From Incurvaria masculella (Eukaryota; Arthropoda; Insecta; Lepidoptera; Incurvariidae), in assembly GCA_946894095.1 (NCBI GenBank), contig OX335652.1:3681001-3745000 (forward strand): DNA of 64,000 nt, in the 5' to 3' direction. The notes below the pieces were generated by a model. The model made no database searches. It had not been told where the DNA came from and was given only the letters and a program-made list of their open reading frames with translations. The first letter of the stretch is position 1, and each line of letters starts with the position of its first letter. This document shows positions 47,801 through 59,800 of the stretch, piece by piece. A program made the translations under genes and the position numbers.

Positions 47801-50800
47801 TAAGTTAAGTACACATGTACTTAAGAAAGAATCCTGCCGTTTTGTACGTCATCCGGTTAGTACGACATTGTATCGCCGGTCCCTTGAAGGTTGTTATATC
47901 CGGATTCTACTGTATTTCAAATTCATCAATGACATCATAAAACATAGGTATGACAATCTTGTTACAATAATACCTATATTCTAGACATTTACATATAACG
48001 CCATAATTTCCATATACACATTAGCCCTCATTACACAATATTGTCAATAAATTTATTTTTATTTATTATATTTACATTCTGAGGGGTCTAAACAATTATT
48101 AATTGACATAGTGATCCAAAAAAAAAACTCATACCTGAATTGAACATAGTCAGGAACAACGAGCATATAAATGTATGTAGAATTGACTAAAAGTAGCCCT
48201 TAGTAGGCATTAATCATAGGCAATCATTACAGTTAACAGTGCTGTATTATAATCTATCATTTGTTAATCGTAGAGCAAGGTTTACCTGTGTTTTTAATTT
48301 GCATGTTAGTTTAATTCCAGCCTTGCTATCATAGGAATATTTCTGCTTTTGTTTTTAGGGTTCCGTACCCAAAGGGTGCCAACGGAACCTTATTACTAAG
48401 CCTCCGCTCTCCGTCCGTCCGTCCATCTGTCACAGGGCTGTATTTCATGAACTGTAATAGGTAGGCAGCTGAAATGTTCACAGAGTGTTCATTTATATTG
48501 CCGCTATAACAAAAAATAGGTAAAATTAAAAAAATATTAAAATTAAAGGGTGGTACAAAAACATGTAAAATGGAAAGGTACGAAAAAGATTTTTTGGTGT
48601 TAAATACTGTTTGATGGTACGGAACCCTTCTAGTGCGAGTCCGACTCTCACAAGTCAAAGTTTTTAAAAAGGCATGCCTGCTACAAGGTCGATTATATTA
48701 ACGTGTGACTTACTTATTTTTTTAATTTTCCTTTGATTAGCATTTTGGCATTTTATCCATACAACCTCGGCGAATTAAGAATTTTACAAACCTTAATCTT
48801 CAATCAATAAATTTTATTGATTTTTAAATTGTATGCTAGTGTTTTAGTTCAATTGCTCGGACAGGGGTTGATCATTGTGGGCTTTTACAGATTCGTGCGT
48901 CGTGTGTTCAGCGTTCTGCACTCCAATGACCCGGTGGCTCGCGCACTGGCGCTCCGCACGCTGGGAGCCGTGGCCGGCATCATCCCCGAGCGACAGAACG
49001 TGCAGCACGCGGTGCGCCGCGGCCTCGACAGCCACGACAATGTCGAGGTGGACGCAGCCATACACGCCACCACCCAGTTCGCGGCACACTCCAAGTGAGT
49101 GTCTGTTAAGTGCCATAGCAATGACCCCATGGCTCGCGCACTGGCGCTGCGCACACTAGGAGCCGTGGCTCTGGCGTCTGCATTCTAATTTTATTTATTT
49201 ATTTTAGACAGGCAGCCAAGGCTGATGTGTCTAAATTATATTTAAGTATAATTATCACTTTCATGTTTGAAAGTTTTTTTTTTGTTCGATAGTTAACTTT
49301 CGGTTACATTGCATGTTTACATGGTGTAACAAAATATAACTTTGGGATTTTAGTAAATATAATACACACTCTGTAAAAATTTCAGCTGCCCACCTATTAC
49401 GGTTCATGAGATACAGCCCGGTGACAGACGGACGGACGGACGGACAGCGGAGGCTTAGTAATAGGGTTCCGTTTTCACCCTTTGGGTACGAACCCTAAAA
49501 AAGGAATCGTCGCTGAATTGTATTTCAAATTCTATCTCAAAATCCCGTTTACTTGCACGATTTGATATTTTCCATTCATACTCATTTTGGATTAGGTGAT
49601 ACTAACCTGTTTCTTCTGGCATGTGACACGACAAAGTTATCATTGCAATTGCAGTGCATTCGCCGTGTCAATGTGCAACAAGCTGTCGGACATGGTGGAG
49701 TGCGAGGCGACGGGCGCGGAGCGACGCGCGAGGCTCGTGCGAGCTCTCCGGACGGTGCATGGCGGAGGTACGTCTACTTTGATAGTCGGATATGAAAACA
49801 TAATAGCTTTACTATTGATATTGTATTTACTAGATATTGTTGCAATAAGATATGTTTAAGGTGGCCCTTCCCGACGGGACTAACTCATTTGCGGGCACAG
49901 CACAAAATTGTTCTATTGCACTCTAGCACTGTTTCTGTTTTAAAGAAAAAGACAGTCTTCGTGATGAGGAGGATGCAACATGTCCACAAAGTAAACAATG
50001 CGCATAATGTTATATTTATTTTACAAAATGACTTGTAGTGAAAATTAAACTAATACTAAATTCCTTTTGAATCTTCATGAAACGAGCTTGACGATCAAGA
50101 TTTTTTAGATTTTTTTGTTTTATTGTTGTGTAATCCACGTCCAAACTTATCAACGAAAATTTCGGACTTTCGGACCTCTTAACTTCGAAGCTATATACAA
50201 TTTTACAATGCCAATGGTCATCAAACATCTAAATAAAGCTGTTTTTTTAGTATAATTTTGTATCTCTGATGAGAACTGTGCGCATGATCTTCTTTCCAGG
50301 TTTGTATGGGGAGTTGAGCGGGAAGGCCCACCTTACAGGATATGAGTCATTTTGGACCCAGCTTCAGTTACGTTGAGTTTATTTACCAGCATGGAGATCG
50401 TTTGGAATACAATCAGAAAATCAACTCGTTCTAACGTGACGTAACTTATTCAAACAAGGTGCTAGCTTTACATGCCAGAAGTCGTGGGTTTAAATTCCCG
50501 CCCATCATTTTCATCATGCATCAATGTCTGTCAGATGGATTCGTTACGAATGCAAGCTGTTCGATGATTCGGAATCCATCTAAAAATGTTGGGTCCCCTT
50601 CCCCTAATAATTGATACAGGTAATATCATCCCATTGAATGAAATATGGTCGATGCGGCAATGTAAATTGTCCGTATTTTCCATTTAGTTCAATGTATCCC
50701 TGCAATATAAGAAAGGTCCTCTCAATTCACCTTATGTCCTTATTAGGGTTATATCATGGTATGTTAGTAGCCATCCATGTCCAGCTCCATAAAAAAAGAA

Positions 50801-53800
50801 TATTATTACGCGACATTTTCTTTCTGGGAACTCAGTCGTAAACGCTTCCATGGCTACGAGCCCGGTTTGAGCTCTAACATCACATTTTCGGTAAATAGGT
50901 TGTTAAGTGAGCCACTAGTGTTCATAACTGTGTAAAACGAATAACAATAAAACATACTACAAAGCAAACTTTTGTGCAGCGGTGAGAGCGCACGGCGTGC
51001 TCCGATTGTTGCGTTCGCTGCTGGCTCGGTTCCCATCGGTTACGTCGGTGCGGGCGGCCATCGCAGCCATCACGGCCATTGCCAACGACACAGTGGTGCA
51101 TGTGCCCGATCAGGTAAGTACTTATTTTTATTTCAGCTTACATTAAACATCATTTGTTTCATTGATCATATCCGGATCCTCACAAGTGTCCTGCAGCCCC
51201 TGAAGATTTGTTTGGAATAAACAAGACAATGTACGCTCGGGACAGCAGATTGGCTGACTCCCATATCTCCAGTCAGTATGGTGCCGTAAGAAAAAGATCT
51301 ACTAAATTTAATGAAAAATAAGAATAAGACATATCAGCTTGTGCATTCTGTATAAATGTCCCTTAAAAAAGTACTCTGTATGGTCGTCCCAAGTTTTATT
51401 TATTTTATTTTTATTTTATTTTATTCGGGAAATATACAGTTCTCACCTAAATTGGCATTTACGGAACTCTGAAGTTAGGTAAAAACGTGAAACCATACAA
51501 GTTTTACTCATTATTCTCTGGTTTTACTTACTTCAACCTGTCAAAATCAAACTCAGACTACCTGTTTGTATAAAAAGCGGATTCGGCGTAATTTAAGACA
51601 AATATATACGTAAGCTGTTAAATCAAAGTCAGGCTCGTAAATGTTAATTCGATTTTCTTGAAATGTTTTGAAATTAGAATTGAAAGACTTTCTGTCATCC
51701 AATATTTATGGGAAAAAAGTGGGCGAAAAGGTACTTTTTAGGGTTCCGTGCCCAAAGGGTGCCAATCTTTCGTATGAAACGTTCATCGTTGAGTTCCCCC
51801 TTAAAGTTTTTTGGCGGGCGGCGCAGGTGGAGCTGCTGCTGAGCATCGCGGCGCGGGACGGGCGCAGCGCGGTGCGGCGCGCGGCGCTGCGGGCGCTGCG
51901 CACGCTGGCGGCGCACGCGGCGCTCTGGCGCGGCGAGTGCGTGCGCGACCTCGTCGCGCTGGCGGCGCGCGACTCCGCCCACGAACTGCTCTGTCTGCGG
52001 CTCATGCAGGTTGCCTGTACATGCATACACTCTTATGGGGAGGCGGCCCGTGCACATACAATCATTTTGTACAATACTTTTATTGTGTGTGTATATAAAA
52101 GTCCAATACACCACCTCATTCTCGAAGGAATTAGGTGCCGTGCCAGGACCTTCCCTTTATGAACACGGCTACCTTGAACTGGATGAAAAACAAACAATTT
52201 TTCATTGCCGCTCCAATCTTTTCCAAATCTCCAATCGCTGCCCTCTCTAGAAAGCCGCCGTCAGAGAGGTGACCGCATAGAAGCATACAAGATAATGACC
52301 GGGATGTATGATTGCGCAATTCTTGCAAATATGCTCACCTTAAATAAAAACACTCACTTAAGAGGACACAGCTTGACACTCAACTGCACGGAACATAACA
52401 CCAACACCCGCAAACATTTCTTTACAAATAGAGTTGTGGAGATATGGACCAAGCTCCCCGAAGACGTTATTAATGCTAACTCAACCAATCAATTAAAAAA
52501 TCGTTTGGACACTCATTTTAAAAGAAAATAAAACAAAGAACCAGTTAATCCATATTGGGTACAATGGCAATTCACTAAAAAAAAACAAATAAATTAATGT
52601 GTTACCAAATACTACTTAACTAACTTTCCACATGACGATCAACTTAAACTAATGAAAAATAAGATTCAGACTTCTCTATCAGCTTAGGCTGCCTGTCTAA
52701 AATAAATAAAAATAACCATACTTTCATCCAATGTGGTCGTAACATCTCATTTCACAAAAACTGTTATTGTCAAAAAAAATAAACGAAATCTAAAGGAATG
52801 GCTTTTATTAAAATGATATTATAGCTTAGAAGAATTTTTAAAAGAAAATAAGGGTTAATATAGGGTAATATATTTTCAACCAATGCTTTGTTCGTACACC
52901 TAAATGTTATTATCTTTTCTTGTGTTTTGTTTATTTTAACTCTAATTAGCTGAAATTAGCATTCAAACATTCTCACACTTACGTTGAGGTAGCATGCATA
53001 ATAGAGTACCATGCATAAGAAATGTCTTGCAATAATAATGTTGAATTTGAATTTGGTGCAACTAATTCTGGCAGTGACGCTGGTTAGAAATATCATAGTA
53101 CCAGCGAAAATAAGTAGTTTGCGGCGAGATTTGTACGTTGCATGATGGTAGCAGTCCATCCCTACTATTCTTTTTCTATGACGATACAAATGCGCCGACA
53201 GATCCTGGTGCGGTGCCCGGCGGTGTGCGCGGCGGGCGCGGGCGGTGCCGCTGAGGCGGGCTCGCTGCGCGAGTTCTGCGGCGACGCGGCGCTCGCGATC
53301 GATCTGCGCGTCGCCGCCACCGCCGCCGACGTGCTCACCTCCATCGTCGTCTACGGGTGAGTGCAGCGGCGTTTGGACAGGCGACCTCTCTAACATCGCT
53401 CGGTTTGGGGTGGTTCGGTTGCTCGTACTTAATGAAAATGCACTGTCTCGTCTGTGTCTGTCTCGGTATTTTTTTTTGCAATCTGACATGGATGGCTAAT
53501 ACCACACAACTACCGATTGGCCAAAACACCACATTCCCGAAGGAATTAGGTGCCATGCCAGGACCTTCCCACTTATCGAACTCAGAAAGAGATAGTAATA
53601 ACTAAAAGTGCTACGCACAGAAGTTGCACTCCCCGCCAGTGATTTTTCAATTTTGATCCTAATTGTCGTTATGCTAAAGTATTTATTACGTCGCTCATTG
53701 CCGGCGCGGCGGCGAGATGAAACACGTCGTCGCTCACCCGCCCCACTACACGATATTGTCGCTGGAATGCGGTTTGCGCTAGGGTTATCACGCACGGCCG

Positions 53801-56800
53801 CCGCCTATCGTTTTAAAGTCAAATAAAATGTAAACAAAACTTTCAAAATTCATATTTTTTATAATGTGTCTACAATTAGTATTATTTTAAGATTTTGCGT
53901 CACAAATATACCCGGTGATGTTACGAGTTGTTTATTGTTTTTCGGTGTTCTTTGATATTATTTAGTGTTGATTGGCTTTAACGGTGTAGTTTGATGTTTT
54001 CTGTGTAATTCGGTGTTTTCGATGTACTTTGGTCTAGTATTGTTTGGCATTGTTGATGAAGGCCGGATTGATAATATCACATTTGATAAAAAGATGGTCG
54101 AAACGGTAATGAAACATTGTCGTGTTTTCCATTCAGTACAATATCGCCGTGCTCATGAAAGGAAGGTCCTGGTACGGCAAAAAACAAACTACATGCAGCA
54201 AAAGAAAATAGGCAATAAGTACCTGGAGCTGCCAATGATTGCCCATTATTCTTTCACTAGACGAAACCAATTTATGTTGTTTTTTCCTTGTTATACATGG
54301 ATAAATACTACCTAATGTATAAAAAAGTGCTATGCTGATACCAGTTAAATACATGTCAATTCAATAGGCCTCTCATAACACTATACCAACAAAAAAACAA
54401 ACATACCTTTCAGAATATTTCGGAAGCGTAAAGAAAGGTGACTCCAAATTCTTCTGTGTACTATGACATTCGTTCCTGCAACAGTTATCATATTTAATTC
54501 TATGATGATTAGACATTATTACGAAGAAAACAGCGAAAGTGCCCTTTCCGAAGCGACTGATCGACTGGACGTAGTGGACGTGCGAGCGTGTGCGCGCGGC
54601 GGCCCTGACTGAATTTGGAACCTCGGGTTCCCTAGCGCCGTAGGTGAAGATCTCAGTAGGTATTTAGGAGTGACGGATGCCTGATGTCGGGGCGAAGAAT
54701 TGAACCTACATAAACTCTGGTATGTTAGGACAGTCCCTGCGCCACTAGGCTATGAGCCGCTAGGTCTAAAGTGTCGCAATTATTTTAGCCCTAAGAAAAT
54801 GTTTTGACATGGCAATGCAGTTACCAGGAGAGCATATCGGTGGAGGGAGCGCGGGAGCTCGTGCTAGCCCTGGAGTCGCTGGTGATTGCAACCGGCGTAC
54901 CCAACGGGCAAAATAACATCCGGCCCTTGAGAATGGCGCTGCGATGCTTGGTGGGTACCGCCAGTTTTATTTTTTGTCTGACTTTATGAAAATAGTCTGT
55001 AATAAATTAAGTATTCTTTCCTAATCAGGCCTTTACCAATCCTCAATCTGTCCCTGTTGTCTTTTCTGTTGTCTGTTGGCTGTGCCGGAAGACCAAAGGT
55101 ACAAACCCCAACATTTATAATATTGTAGCAAAGTGTTTCTTGACATCTTAAATTTTGACACATGCTAGTACTCAAAAAAATAAACTTAACAATCACACTC
55201 CTCTCCCTCATTCGACTATCACTTAACTCCCAGTGATGTGTGGGGTCGCTCAGTCTGTTCTACAGGTACTACCATGTACGTTGCTCTGTGGAACTTGCAT
55301 CCCTTATTTCTCCCCACCCTACCTATATCTGGAGCACCCGCCGCAGAGAATCGGAGCACCCCTTGTGGTTGACATAAGGTTTTTGTGAACGAACCGTTTC
55401 TCAAACTCATTTCTCTGTCGCAACTGTCTGCTGGCGGGTACCTTTTCTCATACTATAACCTGGGAGTTTTCAAGCGTAATTGGAACAAGCTCGATAGCTC
55501 AGCGATAGTCCGCGAATCCGCTGGGATGGTGCCTCGTTGAGCGAGGTGTACTTGGCTTTTTCTGAGCACCTTTGGTCCAAAAAAAAGAAATTAATTCCTC
55601 CACTTTAAATAAAAAGTAGTTTAGTTCAATTTCATTCCTAGATTGCGACAATTTATTGACCCTTCTTTATCAATTTTTTATTTATTTATTTATATCATTG
55701 GTTGAGTGCACTATTTGGTCACCAAAGGGTGAAAACGGAACCCTATTACTAAGCCTCCGCTGTCCGTTCATCTGTCCGTCTGTCACAGGGCTGTATCTCA
55801 TTAACCGTAATAGGTAGGCAACTGAATTTTTCACAGAGTGTGTATTTATTTGCCGCTATAACAACAAATAGGTAAAAAAAAAAAAAAAAATTAAAGGGGA
55901 GCCGTTATATATACGAAAACGTTATTTTTTTGTGTTAAATCTTGTACGATGGTACGGAACCCTTCGTGTGCGAGTCCGACTCGCACTTGGCCGGTTTTTT
56001 ATATTTAAAACAACTGTTTTATTGGTTTTCGAACCCATTCACTGTTATAGTACTGACCACTTCTTGTGGCAGTTTGTTCCAAGAGTCCACCATTCGGTTA
56101 GATAAGAAATGTTTTCTTGGATTAAAGTTGAAGCTACTTTGGTTTAGTTTTAAAGAATGTCCATGAAGTCTTTCATAAGTATTCATAGTAAAAGGTTGGG
56201 TACATCGTAAAGTCCATTTAATTTTCCATGTCCATTAAATTAAAGTTTCGACCAAGTCACCCCGGGATCTTCTTTCTTCTAGTGTAGTTAGGCCCAGTGC
56301 ATTCAATCTATTTATATATCACCTGTTCTTTAGGGGCATCACCATCTTAGTTGCACGTCTCTGTACTCTCTCAAATAGGTCCACATCCCTTCTGAAGTAG
56401 GGGTTCCAGACCTGACGATGCCCGTTGAATGATTCACCTGATGGGAGCAGATGCAACTTTGCGACGCGGAGCCGCTGCAGTACGCCGCGCGGACGGCGCG
56501 CGTGCTCGGCTCCCAGCTGAGGACGAGCGCGTGGCGCGGGTACCCCGAGCGGGCGCGGCCGCCGGGCCGGGACGGCGACTGCGACGTGCCGCGGACGGTG
56601 GCGCTGCTGGAGGCGCTGTGCGCGCTCGGCGGCACGCCGCACTGTCCCGACTCCATAGCACCCGCGATGCCCGCCGTCATCGCCAAACTGAAGGAGATCG
56701 GGGAAGTGGCGAGCGAGATTGTGCAGGGGGAAAAGATTAAAATGTTGGTATTGTGAATTCGTGCAGTTGGACTAGCATATTCCATACATATGTCACCGTT

Positions 56801-59800
56801 AATTATAATGTACGATAAATTCGGTAACATGCACATTATGTTATCTATGTCGTTAATCTGCAGATTTACTAATATAACCTTCAAAGTGAGAAATAAAGTG
56901 TATATGAACTTGAAATAGGTAATGAGCACATCACCTAGGTAATCTGCGGATTACCTAGGTAATCCGCAGATTACCTTAACCAACCAGTTAAAGTGTGTAA
57001 TCATCATTAATTTTCTCAATTTACCTAGTCTGTTTAGTTTTCGTAAAAGTCAAATTTGTAATTTGCCTGTAACACTTTGCTTCATGTGAATGAACCTTAG
57101 AATAATACGAACAGCATTGTCTATGCCACCATTCAAATTTTGAAATCCAACCGTTATTTCAACAGCTTGTCACTTTTTCCAGCTCCTATTTCAATAAAAT
57201 ATTTAAGCCTGTCACCTAACATCTTATCAATAAATATCTACGGTAAGTTAACGAGTGAACAGGCAAGTGAGTTATTAAATCCGATGTAGTTGCATTTTCT
57301 AACATTCTGACTGGTAAATTTAAGTTTACTTGGCCAAATACCACGTCGTTTGATATGTAGCATGGTACGAAATGCAAATAAACGTCAGTTTGTATCACTC
57401 ACGCGCCCGGGGAGTAAATTTACCATGGTAACCCCTCAGGAGGCAGGAAATTTAAGCTGGTATCATTGGTACAGGGAGACAGACAGCCCGGCGACTGTGG
57501 CTGACAGCGAGGAGCGCAGCAGCGTAGGGGAGTACGGCACGGCGACGGTGCTACTGTGCACGGTGGTGTGCCAGGAGCGCGCGGGCAGCCCGCTGCCGGC
57601 GCGCGCGTGGGAGGAGCGCGTGCTGGCGGCCCTGCGCGCCGCCGACGGCTGGACGCAGTATCGCGTGGCTAGAGCCGCGCTCAGGTCAGTACGGAGGTCG
57701 CGGCGGGAATACAGCACGGTGACGCTGCTGTGTACGGTGGTGTGCCAGATGTACGCGGGGTGGCGGGCTGCCGGCACGAAAAAACCCCAAATGCGAATTA
57801 TTATTATTATTATTATTATGTTATTTATATCACTAGCAGCTTAAAGCTGATGCATGAATTTCATTTTTCCAGGAGTGCACTTGTATATTTTTAATTTTTT
57901 AAATTTGGTATTACCAATATTACTTATCATTCACATTATATATTTATATTGATTTTATTTATTGATTATTGATTTTTTATTATTTTTATTGATAATTGTT
58001 TTTTTTTTATTGCCTTTAAATGTTTGTCTAGTCGGTTTTTAAATCCATTTACAGTTTCAGCACAAATGTGTAAAGTGTTTTTTTTTTATGGGTAGTTCTA
58101 CTAAGTTACTTCTTGAGAGAGGTCATTGTGCATATCAGAGGACTGCTATCTGTTATCCCCAAATTATGGAGGTGCTGAGAGGATTAAGTGGGCAGTGTCC
58201 CGTCATTGTTTTCACTACTGTACGTAGGTCAGTCCTTTTCAGATGCAATAGTTTTACTGAGAGAGGGGATGACCTCTCCTCCAGTCTACCAGGCGTTTCT
58301 ATCCGGTATTGTGTTGCATCTTTTGGGTAATAACATGATGTTAGCTCACCACACCGAATCCCCAAAGGAACTAGCTGTCATGCCAGAACCTTCCCTTTAT
58401 GAGAAAGTCTACATTAAACTACGGTACGAACTCTGTATGAAAATTTCCATTCTGATCGGTTTATGCAAATGACCCTTATTATGTAGTTTTCTTTAACCGG
58501 CATCAAGCAAAGGGCGCAGCGTCTGTGCCCTCACAACCAATGTATAAGTAAATACAAAGATTTGCCTCAAAAGTTGCCGGATCGCCATTACGTGCGTGAC
58601 TTGATAAGAGTGGGGTTATGATCCAAACAGGGCAGCGAAACTCTTTGCACATTTCACGGGTCATAGTACTTACAGTAGCGGTGTGCACAGATATGGGCAC
58701 CACAAGCTCGCGGCAACCCTGCTCGAGAGTCTGGCGCGTGCAGCGCCCAGCGAGTCGGCGCAGCGCTGGCTCGCCGCCCTGCACCGCGCCGCCGCTGCCG
58801 ACGTGCTCCTCGCCGAGCAGGGTGAGTCTACTGGCGGACGTATGTGGGGGCAAACGTGATGAGCCTGGATCTGCGCCTAGTTCGGACTGGGTAAACTGGG
58901 AAAACATTGTATACATTACTATTCAGGTGATGATCTGGGTTTATTAGTAACAGGAATTTATTTATAGGGTCGGTTCCAAGTTTATCCTGGTTTCCTTCAT
59001 ACAAGGTGTTATGAAACACCTGGCCGGCCGACATGATTTTAGTCAGTCAGTCAGTCAGCGTGTTTGCGTCCACTGCTGGACATACGCCTCTCCAAATTTT
59101 CTCCAGTTCTCCCGGCCTTCAGCAGTACAAAACTACTGCTCTTCTCACACTCCGTTTTCCTGTCCACGACCGCCAGTGTAGGACACGTTTACTCCAACGG
59201 TCGTCGTCTCTTCGGCTGATGTGACCAGCCCACTGCCATTCGAGCTTTTAGTAGCCCCCTTGAAAGTTTGAAAGTCTATAGTCTATATACTAACAGGTCT
59301 ATGTGAGGTCCTAGGGTACACCATATGATGCGCTTATCAGAAATAAAAGCAAGGCAAATATTTCAGAAAAGCTAAAATGCATGGGTTTTTTAATTTGTGT
59401 GTGAACATTTGCATATCTTGAATTAGAATTCGTAGAAATGTTTTGCTGTTGCATTTGACTCTGCCTCCCTGGATGCATGACTGATCCCAATGCAACAGCG
59501 AAAAAATCCATTCATCCAATAATACTACCCCAGGTGAAATCGAATACTTGTTCTAAATAAAATGTTCCATTTTGAGGTCAACCTCGAATGGAAACTCACG
59601 AACTGCACAACATCTACGGTGGGCATAGAACAAAAGAGGGAATGCCTCATTCTATCCACAATCAACATTTTTTTCTTAACAGAGACAGAGCATACTATCG
59701 TTGCCCTACTTTTGTTCGCGGAGGTAGGACCACCTACCCCTCTTACTTGTCGTCTCGCCTCACCTGCACCGTGTGCCAGGCGCGGGCGGCGCGGAGGAGG

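Larger units (their letters stand above)
47120..47914. mobile_element. pogo/Tigger-like non-autonomous element with nested repeats
   Basis: TACAGTAGAATTC at the left and GGATTCTACTGTA at the right are inverted ends flanked by TA, as in Tc1/mariner pogo-type elements. Internal repeats of TTTAACGACG and GTTTAAGCGACC occur. Two AAAGGGCC mini-elements are inserted. No transposase frame. Confidence 0.65.
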
